The position numbers and the translations under genes were made by a program. The notes under the pieces were generated by a model. The model was not told the origin of the DNA. It ran no database searches and worked only from the letters and a program-made list of their open reading frames with translations. A stretch of 64,000 nucleotides of DNA from Bursaphelenchus xylophilus (lineage: Eukaryota; Nematoda; Chromadorea; Rhabditida; Aphelenchoididae), in contig CAJFCV020000002.1 of the NCBI GenBank assembly GCA_904066235.2, positions 868,001 to 932,000 of the forward strand. The letters are read 5' to 3'. Positions 12,075-22,146 of the stretch are shown in pieces (within the stretch, counting starts at the first letter, position 1; each line of letters opens with the position of its first letter).

Positions 12075-13334
12075 CAGGGTGGCCAGAAAAAACGGAAACT
12101 TGTATTTGTAGCAATATTTTTTTCAACAAACCAAATTCGGCAAAAATAATAATCAATATCAGTAACATGGAGCACTGTTAACAACACGTTCAGTCAGCTT
12201 TAAAGCAGCTGCTCATTGCGCCGATACAGAGCTCCAAACGTGACTTAAAATTTTTGGCAAAACGCCGCAGCTTTTTTTTAGGAAATCGGCCCCGTTCTTG
12301 GCGTTGCGATTACATAGCGGCTCCAAACTTTCGTGGCGCATAGTACAGATGCTGACCTTCCATAGAAAAAAAGTACAGGCCCATTGGATTCAAATCTAGC
12401 GAGTAAGCGGTCATTTCGCAGAAGGGACAAAGTCGGGAAAATCGGTCCCATTCTTGGTTCCGAGCCTTTTTTTCGTCGTGAGACGGAGCTGACTCTCGTT
12501 AGAACGCTAAATTTGCATCGACAAAATGCTACTGAGCTCACGAAGCACGGCAACTTCCAGAATGTCACTAGTAGACTTTTTGGTTGATTTTGACCGGTTT
12601 ATCTGCAAAAACCAGGGATATCTTGCCGCTGGCGCAAAATTTCGCCCCAGGCCATCACGGATCGGGTTTTGACGGTATTAGAAAAAAGCGAACGCTCCTT
12701 GGCACCTAACAGTCCAAATGATATCATCCTTGTGGTTGTGAGCTTGCCCAGCGCGTTGCAACGTTGGGTTATTTCTCGTCCATTTCTCTCATCCAAGAGC
12801 AGCGGCGCGACTCTTGAGTTTTCCGACATCTCTGCGCCGTACGCGCTTGTTGTAAGCCTTGAAGAGCTGGAATTTTTGCAGCTTGTATGGGGTGGGTTTG
12901 GGCTTATCTTTGGATATTTGGTAGATGGATCGATCGCTGATGCCGTTTTTACGAGCGATTTTTTTGGAAAATCGCTAATTTTGCTTTTGATGATCTTGCG
13001 GCTGGCAGAAGTGCTGTCGGTGCGTTTTTTAACACTTTCCTGACGCTCACTGTCGTTGTCAAGCCGCTTGCATTGAGTGATTACGTTCGACACAAGGTCC
13101 TTTACATACCGATCAAATTAACAATTCAAACAGCTCCAAAAAAATGTCCAAAATCGAGGTCCCTCTGTTTGACATACAAAAAAGCCATGTTAAATAATCG
13201 ATATGGCCATGAAAATCGAAGTACTAGGGCAGAAGAACACGGAGAATTTAATGGTAAAAGAATGATTTCGCTAAACCTAAACATTTTCGCGCCAGGACCT
13301 ATGAAAAAAAGTTTCCGTTTTTTCTGGCCACCCT
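12075..13334 (-). mobile_element. Tc1-like transposon (decayed)
   Basis: The element is 1260 bp long. Its left end reads CAGGGTGGCCAGAAAAAAC, its right end is the inverted complement, and TA flanks both sides (12073-12074 and 13335-13336). Transposase remains read on the minus strand. A central block ends KTRSVMAWGEI (12599-12660), matching the family's SVMVWGAI. Further downstream near 12384-12420 SLDLNPMGLYFF stands where SPDLNPMDYFLW is usual. The blocks lie in different frames, so the copy is dead. The N-terminal DNA-binding part maps to about 12800-13093. Confidence 0.88.
12278..13093 (-). pseudogene. Tc1-family transposase pseudogene
   Basis: Minus-strand fragments in more than one frame span the enzyme. 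The 164-codon frame 13093-12599 is basic and serine-rich at its start and finishes in the SVMAWGEI catalytic-domain strand. The following part, in another frame, carries the NPM motif of the catalytic C-terminus (SLDLNPMG). In the family an Asp follows NPM, but here it is Gly. In-frame stops and shifts rule out an active enzyme. It is enclosed by matching terminal inverted repeats, so this is a once-complete transposon and not a stray fragment. Confidence 0.8.
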
Positions 13335-13379
13335 GTATATGTATAAATCCAGAAACTGTAGGTTTTTTATGTATTTTTA

Positions 13380-13595
13380 TTAGGTCGTCCAGAAAGTTCG
13401 TTCGTTTTTTTCATTGCTTTGTTTTACAAGGATTGTTTGTTCTTTGGCAAATGGAATATATTTATTTGATACAGTTTCTTCTCCTCTACAATACTGGCTG
13501 TATCAAATAAGTATATAAATACCTTTTGCCAAACAACAGACAATCCTTGTAAAACAAAGCAATGAAAAAACCAACGAATTTTCTGGACGACCTAA
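13380..13595. mobile_element. Mariner-type MITE (216 bp hairpin)
   Basis: The ends read TTAGGTCGTCCAGAAAG and the inverted complement, with TA target duplications at 13378-13379 and 13596-13597. Almost the whole length is self-complementary, including TTTTACAAGGATTGT and TTTGATACAG with their partners in the other arm. There is no coding potential. The TTAGG start resembles the mariner at 6109 but differs from it after TTAGGT, so it belongs to a different mariner lineage. Confidence 0.9.
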
Positions 13596-13597
13596 TA

Positions 13598-14758
13598 TAA
13601 TATATATTAAAAATCGAGAGAAATTGTTGTATCGTATTTTACAGAAACGAAAATTTTTTTACTATGTGTCGTGACACTTTGATTTCGCTGAAACTAATCG
13701 ATAATTTGGGCCTCACACGGCCACAAAACCGATTTTACAGTTTTTTTTAATAGCACTCTGTTCAAGCCAGATTCAAAAAGTTATCGTTGAAAAATGACCC
13801 TTGTTTTTTCAGGCGAATAAAAAAGTAGCATTTAGAGTAACTCACCTGACAACAGACCTATCTCTTGACCTCTGATTTTATTGCTCATGACCCTTAAGGT
13901 TCGTATTTTACAACTAAAAACAAAAAAAAACTCGCTCAATTTTATCAACCCAAACCTCGACCCTCCTTCTCCATGTTCCCCAACCCACCGCGCAGCTGAA
14001 CACAATTCAACTGAATGGATCTTTTCTGTATCTTCCCCCACAGAGCGCTTAATCCCACACCCTCAAGCCATTAAAAGTCAAGTACCGACTGCTTTAACGA
14101 CGAATTCGACGCGTGAAACGGATGCGCGGTTCGAAACGAAATTAAATCATTTCGAGTAAAAAGGGGGCGGACTAGGGCTCGAGACTTCGCAACCTGCGGC
14201 TGCTCACGTCTCTCGGGCAGCTCTGCGGATAAAGGCAACTTTGCGCGCGATTTGAGCCATTTTTGAAGATAAATTGTGATGAAAAGTCGCTTTTGCGAAA
14301 GAAACGCTCGCCAAAGCTTTGCCGACGGCCTCCGGCCGCGGCAGGAAAACGCTACGCGTTAGACTGAGCCTAGTAGCAACTTTTGGCGTTCAAAACGCTA
14401 AGCCGACTTTGTTTTAGATCGAGAAGTTAAGATCGCAAAGCTTACCCTAATCGCTAAGCTCAGGTCAGCCCCAGATCGCTAAGCCCGATTAAAGAGCCCG
14501 CCGGCATGAGGCGACGGCCTACGGCCGCCGCGAGACTACATTTTGTTTCCTAAAATAATCCTCCTTCCACCAAAACTTGATCAGAAGCTCATACAATAAG
14601 GAAAAATCAACTAAAAGCTCGAAAAAATAGACTCAGCACTCAAAAGTATCCTTACATAATATTTTTCCCGAAATCCCCGTCAAATTTGGCCCTAAAACGG
14701 CCAAATCCCGAGAATCCAGGACCAAAAAAATAATTTTACAAAAATTTCTCGAAAAAAT
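13598..14758. other. Stretch with an unusual GC-rich island
   Basis: No gene can be supported. Copies of CGTATTTTACA lie at 13633 and 13902. From about 14100 to 14540 the composition becomes markedly GC-rich, with a cluster of small dyads (gacggcctccggccg and gacggcctacggccg). Repeated 'cgctaag' words occur at 14393, 14450, 14480 and nearby. I see neither a tRNA nor a clear rRNA fold. The island may be a small-RNA or Pol III-derived repeat, but this is speculative. Confidence 0.4.
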
Positions 14759-16125
14759 CCAGAAAATCCCGTCATGACGTGTCATGATGACAGTTTCTGT
14801 ACCACCCTCCTCACACTCACCAGTCTCTCCGTCTTATCTCTGACCGGAATCGAAAGAGAAAACCTTTGTCTAACCACCCACCACACCTTTCTCACTATCT
14901 CTTTTCTCCCGCCAAACGAAGAGGGAAGCGGTTCTCTGCCCGCTCTCTCTCTTTGCCGCGCTCTTTTCCTGTGTTTTCGGTCGTGAAAGTGGGCGTTTTT
15001 TCAAAACCGGCACTTGTTGCACTAAAAGTACCGGGAAAAAAGATACGACTATGTCCGAAATGACATGGAGATTCTGAATATGTAACTTTTAGACGAATTT
15101 TAGTTGCAAATTTTTGAGTTTTGACGGTTTTAAAAATTTTAAATTTTTTGGTCAAAAAAGTCGCTGCACGATTTGGCCTTAGGGGCTTACCACACGGTTC
15201 AGATTTCAACGGTTATACCAAGGCAACAAAATTATCTACTGCACGCGTGGAGCCGATTTTTGAATTTCGACCTTGTTCCCGAGCTATAGTAACTTTCGTC
15301 AAAATAAGTAAAATCCAAAAATTCGGAAATTCGAATACTGCTTTTTCAACCTGTGCGTATTTTAGGAATCGATACCTGTTTCTGTAGCAGTTCAGTGTGC
15401 TGAATACGATTGACGAAATTAAAATCCGAAAAAATTCGATTCCAAGCCCTCAGGGCCGAATTTTGACCGAAATTTCGAAATTTTTTTTCGACCGCACGGT
15501 GCGCACGGAATATTGGAGGTAGAAAGCTGAAACTTGGCACGATGGTAGTTCATTTTGTGTCCTATAGCACCCATATGATCAATTTGTTCAACTCCGCTTA
15601 TTGCCCTGAGGGCGATTTTTTTCGCACGGTGCACCAAAAATCGACCGAAATTTCCGGCCGCTTTGGGGGCCGTAATTTCAAAGATACGAAGACGATGTAA
15701 GCGGGTAATTTGTAGAGCCCTTCGAGTTCTATAATCTATTGTTGGACATTTTTGAAATCGTTGTTGTACATCAGAGCGAAAATTTTGAAAAATCGAAAAA
15801 GTCAAAAATTTCGAAAAATTGCGTTTTCAAGTATGCACACTTTCTGAAACGATGGCTACGTAGAATGTTCTGAAAAAATTTTGGGACAATCTTCGAGTAA
15901 AAAAAATAAGATCCGCGAGCCGTTTTTTTGAATTTCGACTTGGGAGCCGAGAACGATTTTTTTGAATTTTGCACTGTGCAAATCGTATTTTTTACAGTAA
16001 GCCATAGCTAAAATACGAAGTAAAGTACAAAAAAGAAAGACACGACCTAATAGGAAGTTTGGTACGTAGAATTCAATGGAATCGAAAAAATCCAGAAAAT
16101 CCGTCATCATGACGGGGTTTTCTGG
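14759..16125. mobile_element. Possible inverted-repeat element
   Basis: CCAGAAAATCCCGTCATGA at the left recurs inverted at the right end (TCATGACGGGGTTTTCTGG). The right end itself also forms a local palindrome around GTCATCATGACG. The interior holds low-complexity CTCTCTCT tracts near 14930-14960 and several GCACGGTGC dyads at 15490-15640, but no gene. I could not identify a target duplication, so the boundary call is tentative. Confidence 0.35.
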
Positions 16126-16954
16126 AAGTGTAACATTGTACATGGCCGTATCTACACATACATCGAGATATCTCTTAGTTATGAATTTGCTTTCCCGATA
16201 TGGACCTGTAGAAGCTTGCATTTCAATAAAGCTGGACGCGTCGAACGTTTACGAAAAAAGGTCATTTTTTGAGATTTTTTTCGTAAATTTTGAAATTTCG
16301 AAAAAATCTCGACAGTGATTGTCCCATTATGTACCATACGCGATGAAACCAAAAATCAAGTCGGTAGCTGTAAAACGAAGCGAGATACAGAGACTCAAAG
16401 TTTCGACCTTTCATGACGTCATAGGTCACTCAAAATTGAAAATTTTTAAAATTTTTTTCAAATACTCAAAGAGAGCAGCTAAAAGAACCCCCACACCAAA
16501 AATCAAGTCAATCGGAGCAAAACAAAAGTATAACCACAAACCCTATGAATACTTGTTTTTTTTTAGACCCATCAAAATGCCGTAAAATTCCGATTTTTAT
16601 GGGAGAGAAATCAAAGTTATTTGGGGTAGAGAGGAGATAAAACGGAGGTTTAATCAATTTTGAGATGTTTTTAGACGCAGTAGAACCAGTGGAAAGGAAA
16701 TGAAAATGGAGCAAAAAAATTTTTATGTTGTGGTAGGCAGCTTGAATGTAAAGGTCATTTCTTCAAATTGAAAGCTTCGATTTTCTTCAAATTTGGCATA
16801 GATACTCTAGAAAGACCATAGATTTGTCCTGAGAAATTTTAGTTTGCGCATTGCAAGTGAAGCGGAGATATTCAAGGGCCTTTTTTACAAAAGAGTGCAT
16901 AAAATGATGAAAGCCGGGTCGACGACGAACATGGACAAGTTTCGGCCAATTCTA
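16126..16954. other. Stretch without a supported gene
   Basis: Only short open frames without recognisable domains or splice-linked continuation are present. The sequence resembles the non-coding filler of neighbouring element interiors. Confidence 0.4.
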
Positions 16955-17449
16955 TTAGGCTGGGAGAAAAGTTATGACCATAATATTCTAAAATTCGTGA
17001 AGCTTCAATGATACATTTTTCGGAGTTGACTAGCATACCGCAGTGTAAGATGGGGACAGTAAACTCCAAAAACCAGTAGCATACCGGCCTCCGGCTAAAA
17101 CATCAGAGAAGAGAAATTAAGAAATCGTCTCCGCTACCTAGTAACGATGCTGTGTCAGCGTCTTCTACGACCCTTAATTATTCTAATAACACCAATCCGA
17201 GACCATCAGTGGCTGTCAAAGGGGCATGACTTGAGTTGCTTCGTGCCCTGCCAAAATCGGGGCACTTCTGAGTTTTTAGCAATAGAAAATCTCGGTTATG
17301 CCGTAAGGTTTCGCAGTGTACTCCAGATGAAGCTTCGATGAGCCTTCTATTAGTCTACAAGTATGTTTAAACAAAGAGGGATCTGAGCTAGAAAATAATT
17401 GACTTCAAACTTTTGCAAGAAAATGGTCATAACTTTATATCCAGCCTAA
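16955..17449. mobile_element. Mariner-type MITE (495 bp)
   Basis: It starts TTAGGCTGGGAGAAAAG, ends with an inverted near-match (TTATATCCAGCCTAA), and is flanked by TA at 16953-16954 and 17450-17451. The subterminal 'gttatgaccat' and 'atggtcataac' also pair, as do 'gtgaagcttcaatga' and 'gatgaagcttcgatga'. There is no transposase frame, so this is a non-autonomous, internally deleted mariner derivative. Confidence 0.82.
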
Positions 17450-17451
17450 TA

Positions 17452-18081
17452 AAAATCATCTTTAGGACACTACTTTAAAAGCTTGAAAAAAATTTTCAAT
17501 TTATTGCAAGCTCTTCCGGCATCAAAACGTTGGCTTCAGAAGGTGCCTATGATCTTAAACTCCCACAAAAAACCCTATCGTATTCTCAGACCTCCCTCAC
17601 TTCCCAATAAAAACATTGACTGTCCCGTCGATCATCATAAATTCTCACTGATAAGAGCGCGATGGCCAAATAAATAGGGAAAAATCAGCTCGTAATCACC
17701 TGCAAATAATGTTTGCGCTTTGCGTCGGGGGTCAATAAAACACGCAATTATTCGGGGAGGAAATTGGAGCCTGAAAGTTAAATTTTCAGAGTATAATGTA
17801 AAAAAACCAGGAGTAAATGGGCCTACATGTTCGGCCGTTCCTAGTACGGCCAATAAAGAGGGGAAATAGTGGGAGAGAGAGAGGGAGATGACAATGAAAC
17901 AGGGACGGAGAACATGCCGAGTCAAAGGGCAAGGGATTAAATTGTTTGCAATGTTTTTTGGGGAAGAACATGGGTATTATAGTAAAATGAAAACGCTGTA
18001 AAACAAGCTCACGTACAATGAAGTCTTTCTATAACAAATAATTTCATAGCTCATACAAATTCGTCTTTATGAACATACTCA
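17452..18081. other. Stretch without a supported gene
   Basis: A moderately GC-rich patch at 17640-17940 holds a GAGAGAGAGGGAGA tract but no exon-like frame that I can link to others. Confidence 0.4.
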
Positions 18082-18530
18082 CAGGGGAAGTACTCCAAGT
18101 GCGACGCCCAGATTTTCTTTAAATTTTGCACACACGTCGGGTATGGACTAAATATCAATTCCTGAAAGTTCTAGCTTGCGCTTAGCCGGTGCCACCGAGA
18201 TATCGAACGATCTTCGCCACCGAGAGAGCACACTAAACGCGGAGAGCGGTCAGAGAGAAAAACACTTTTTGGCCATAACTTTGTTATTTTCGACCAAAAA
18301 ATTTGATTTTTTTGTGGAAACCTTACCCTCTGTGGTAGAAATAGGCACAAAAGGTTTCGTGCCAAAATAAGGCAAAAATTGTCAAATTTTCGCCGACTTT
18401 CGATCTAAAAATCTCGGTTGTTTCTGCAAAGCGCGAGCCAGGATTGTTGCATATATCTTGGAAAACATTGTTTTAATTTTGGGCCAAGCTTCATCAAAAT
18501 CTGAGCGTCGGACTTGGGGTACTTCCACTG
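18082..18530 (+). mobile_element. Family B repeat, copy 2
   Basis: Full-length copy. It begins CAGGGGAAGTACTCC, ends GGGGTACTTCCACTG, is flanked by TCA and TTA, and has the same internal order of blocks as the copy at 10800. Confidence 0.85.
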
Positions 18531-19215
18531 TTAGTGGGAAAATTTTCACCTTGATTTTAATCCTATATGTTAATCCTATATATATAATAATACACTAACA
18601 AGTCCTCATATTTTCGAATCCAAACCACAAAATGGTCAGCAATTTTCCGTGATTTCCGGCCTAAAGTTCCTGGAGGTTCTACTATTATATCCATTGTGAA
18701 CCTGTGTCAAAGTTTGCCAAAATTGATGGGTCACATCTTGGTTACCTTACTCATAAAAAACACCAGAATCCGAATATCTTTTTTAAATTTTTTCTTGAAA
18801 ATTTGTAATATGAAGGAAACAAGTTTTCACAAAAAAAGTTACAATCACAAAATACGACTAATAGTAAATAATATACATATTATAAATCCCCTTTCCTCTT
18901 TGCCGCGAAATTCTTCCCGCAAAAAATAATTCATTTTTTCATAAAAACGTTTTTCATAAACTGACCGCCGGCCATAAGTTTTGCTCTCGAAAAAACTCCT
19001 TTTCAAGACGGGCATCTTCATTTTTGGCCGAATGGGAAAATGTTTGAGAAAGGGCGGATTCCGAAGGCCTGCGGAATGAAATTTGAGAATCCGAAGAAAA
19101 AATATCTGACACTTTGGAGAACGAGACAGTCACACTATGTATGTATATATACTATAGTATAAAAGTGGGCAAAAAGAAAGTTGTTATCGTCACTTTTTCA
19201 TTGGTTTTTAAAATA
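18531..19215. other. Stretch without a supported gene
   Basis: Low-complexity AT-rich DNA. A microsatellite-like 'tatatat' tract occurs near 18570-18590. I see nothing gene-like. Confidence 0.4.
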
Positions 19216-19332
19216 CCGTGGGGGGGGGGGCTGATCCAGTGGCAAAAAGCGTATAATTTTGCGTTCGGGAAGTATCAAAAATGTGGCAAAATGCTTCCCT
19301 CTCCAAGTCAAAAAAACTGTTTTGAAGGGGGG

Positions 19333-19521
19333 TATAAACGATTTAGACAATAGGTAGAATATTTATTGGGCAATACACGAGAAACACACACAACCGCTCA
19401 CTAGAGGAGCGCGAGACACCGACTTCTGAGAATAGGGAAAATTGATCTTATGAAGACTTTGTCCTTTGACTTTATGCAAATTCGTGGGAAATAATTGGCG
19501 GTTTCAATGAAGTCGCCAACA
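19333..19521 (-). repeat. 3' LTR
   Basis: This 189-bp terminal repeat is indistinguishable by eye from 23857-24045. Its outer border is TATAAACG and its inner border is GCCAACA on the plus strand. An adjacent GGGGG is repeated beyond the other LTR. Confidence 0.93.
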
Positions 19522-20197
19522 TGCCCACTTTTCCTCTTCTTTCCTTGACCATGGGTTCACATCGATAGGGTTCTTCTATGGCTGGCGGGTTCGGATTGGG
19601 TACATCAGGGCAAGAGCACGTCATGAGGGAGTCCGGGTATTCATCTTCGAATGGCTGTCCATGTGAAGGTTCTAAGTCCAGGAATTTGAGTTTGCATCGA
19701 GTGCGTTGTTCAATCGGCAATTGATTCAGTAGAAAATGACATCCAGAGAGCGATGGGGAAGAGTGGGGAGTTTCGGATGGAGTATGATAGGGAGAATAGG
19801 GTTCAGGAAGATTCGTGAACCCAATATTGACCAGCGGCAATACCTGCCCTCGATCCACAATTTTCTTACGACGCCATTTACGATGACGAACATGGGGAAC
19901 CATAACGAGATCAGATGGATTTCCAATATTCAGAAAGCAGTCTTGGGGAGTATAGGAAGATTTTACCGAAACAATCACACAATTTCTCGAACCAGATACG
20001 ATAGGGGGTGTTACAATAGACGATACGAGAGGACACGAAGCAATAGGATCCGATACAATAGGAGACGAGACGACAGGCGATACGATAGGCGACACGATAG
20101 ATTTCGATCCGATAGGATTCGATACGATAGACGATACGACAGGGTGCGAAACGGTAGGATGCGATACAATAGAGTACGAAACGGTAGGGGAAGGCAA
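19472..20197 (-). pseudogene. Downstream low-complexity frame of the LTR element
   Basis: This 241-codon frame begins with about 70 residues of a repeating P-I-V-S pattern (PIVSSIV.., SPIVSDPI). The pattern comes from a degenerate GATACGATAGG-like tandem repeat at about 20010-20200. It then runs into a basic segment (HRKWRRKKIVDRGQVLPLV) and a proline-rich tail that enters the LTR. In autonomous BEL/Pao elements the polymerase region should follow gag, and no such motif is present. The WRRKK..GQV part may be what is left of the post-integrase tail. That is inference. Confidence 0.6.
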
Positions 20198-20206
20198 TTG
20201 CGGAAT

Positions 20207-20833
20207 TTATTGGTCTCCATTCAACCGAAAGCTTCTCATTGGTATCTCTGGAGTAACTAATTCGACTGGGTTTGACCTCGGGAAACAAGAAAGTGCTGGA
20301 TTCAGGGTAGGGTTCATGGAACTCAGAGGAGTTTCAGGCTGAGGTTTGAAGTTCGATTCGTTTGGAGGAAACAATTTACCACAAAGAGAAACATGATGTC
20401 GACCGTTACAATTCGAGCACCGAGAATGAGAGCACTGAGCAACGATATGACCACGTTGGAGACAAAGAAGGCAGAGCCTATTCTCACGAACAATCCGCTG
20501 ACGAGAATCGAAATCTTGGACAATCTGACAACTTGCAGAGTCATGAGGCAGGGAACAGAAGGCACAAGAAGCAAGAGTCAGACTAGGATTGGGATTGAAG
20601 AAACTGGTATTGTCAGACCGGGATTGGGGAAAAGAACGAGTATCAGGACTGGCGGAATTGAACAAGGCTCGAGGTTCGAAATTCGAATGATTGAGGAAGT
20701 CACAAGTCTCTCGACGATCAGAAACGTCTCCAGCTCGGAAAAGCAACTTCTCACGGGTTCTAACGATGATCCCTAATTCATTGATGACATTCTTGACCGG
20801 TAGCCTTTTGACCTGAACGATCGAAGGAAGCAA
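20207..20833 (-). pseudogene. Gag zinc-knuckle segment, in a shifted frame
   Basis: This 208-codon frame carries three consecutive Cys/His clusters: CAFCSLPHDSASC, CLLCLQRGHIVAQC and CSNCNGRHHVSLC. This is the arrangement in BEL/Pao gag proteins, where zinc knuckles bind the element RNA during particle assembly. It overlaps the end of the 388-codon gag frame by 56 bp in a different frame, so a single-base shift near 20800-20830 separates the two parts. It stops at 20207. The shift may be a disabling mutation or a true frameshift site. Confidence 0.85.
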
Positions 20834-21944
20834 CTATGGATTCATGAATATTGAAAGGAAGGGAATCGAACAGACAAGAGAGAAACAGGCGTTCTTGGGC
20901 TTCGGAAGTGGAGGAAAGGAGGCAGACACTCATATCACGCAGCTGATAATACCACGATGTCAATTCTTGATGGGTACGAGGAACAGAAAGCCTTTTATCC
21001 TTGAGAATCTTTATCAACCGGTCGACTTGATCTTCAGAGTCACCGTATCTATCCTGGAGGGACTTCAACATGATGGCTAAACTACCTGCTCGGATTGGAA
21101 TTGACTGAATGCTAGTCAAGGGTTCACCGCCAAGATTGGAAACGAGGAATCCTATGCGAGTAGTCTCGGGGTAATCTCTGTTATAGTCGAGGACCTCATT
21201 CAGCAAGGCGAAAAACATGGGGAATTCATCTTTTCGACCAGTGAAACGGGGAACTTTGGCCTTTGCCAGATCGATACCTAATCGCTTCGGCGGAGAATTC
21301 ATGGGAGGAAGAAGACCTAACGGAAGAATTGGGGAAGAAGAGAAAGTCGGAACGAGATTTGAGAGCTTTGGAGGGGTAACAGGAGAAATGGTTTCGAACT
21401 TGTGGGAGTTTCGTGGATCCAAGGATTCTTCAAGGACAGCTATTTTTTCCTTACAACTATTGCTCCAATACTTAATTATTGCTGACATGATAGGCCTCTC
21501 AATGGATGACAAGAAGATATTCAAAGACTCGTTAGGAACGTTGTTGGAGTAACAGACATCGCTGAGCTCTCCTAGGAGGGTATTTGCTTGTTTCTCAAAT
21601 TGACGGAGCTCACTTAAAACTAATTTCAAACGGTCAAAGGTCACCTGAGGGGAAATAGTGGGGTCATTTATCTGGTTGAGAGGTCGGGATAAGTCTTCGA
21701 GGATATCTGGTAGAGTAGTGCCATAAACTACATGAATCTTGCGGCATATTTGGATGAGGTTTTGGAAAACCTGTGTTCTACCTAGGACCTTGAATGTTTC
21801 TCGATCACGAGCGTCATTGGTCGGTTGATCGCCGTATTGACGTAGATAGTCAAGATGGAGCTGCCACGCATTTCGAGAGAACAATGGGGAGGATAGAATG
21901 TCGGCACTAGTTAAGTAGATACTGTCAAAGGACGAATGGTTCAT
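20778..21944 (-). CDS. Gag-like protein (DUF1759 type) of the LTR element
   Basis: This is a 388-codon frame in the 5' part of the retroelement. The N-terminal ~190 residues are helical and charged. Around residues 225-370 lies the DUF1759-type domain found in BEL/Pao gags, with landmarks KVPRFTGRKDEFPMFFALL, LVSNLGGEPLTSIQSIP and LQDRYGDSEDQ. Such gags build the cytoplasmic particle in which reverse transcription occurs. The frame ends just upstream of the zinc knuckles, which continue in another frame. The start ATG (21944) lies about 200 bp downstream of the Tc3-like insertion, so the leader is disrupted but this frame is not. It belongs to a mobile element and not to the host. Confidence 0.85.
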   Translation of the reverse strand: MNHSSFDSIYLTSADILSSPLFSRNAWQLHLDYLRQYGDQPTNDARDRETFKVLGRTQVFQNLIQICRKIHVVYGTTLPDILEDLSRPLNQINDPTISPQVTFDRLKLVLSELRQFEKQANTLLGELSDVCYSNNVPNESLNIFLSSIERPIMSAIIKYWSNSCKEKIAVLEESLDPRNSHKFETISPVTPPKLSNLVPTFSSSPILPLGLLPPMNSPPKRLGIDLAKAKVPRFTGRKDEFPMFFALLNEVLDYNRDYPETTRIGFLVSNLGGEPLTSIQSIPIRAGSLAIMLKSLQDRYGDSEDQVDRLIKILKDKRLSVPRTHQELTSWYYQLRDMSVCLLSSTSEAQERLFLSCLFDSLPFNIHESIVASFDRSGQKATGQECHQ

Positions 21945-22146
21945 GGCCTGGTGAAGGGTCTACAGGACTAGGGAATAAGTTTGTGTTGGAATCCGGGAAA
22001 ATTACAAGAGATTGTCCAGTCGGGAAAATTGACTTGGAGAAAGGGAACAAGAGGAGCCTAGAGACTTTACTAGGGGGAAAACGATAAACGATAGGAAACG
22101 AGAAAATCGATACGGCAATGGGAAACGAGAACTATCCTAGAACCTA

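Noticed and set aside
14393..14470. 5S rRNA-like words (GATCGAGAAGTTAAG)
   Set aside because: Only a short stretch resembles the 5S internal promoter, and the remaining conserved 5S blocks are absent.
19736..20260. 174-codon plus-strand frame rich in RYDR repeats
   Set aside because: It is the complement of the low-complexity repeat in the minus-strand LTR element and has no domain.
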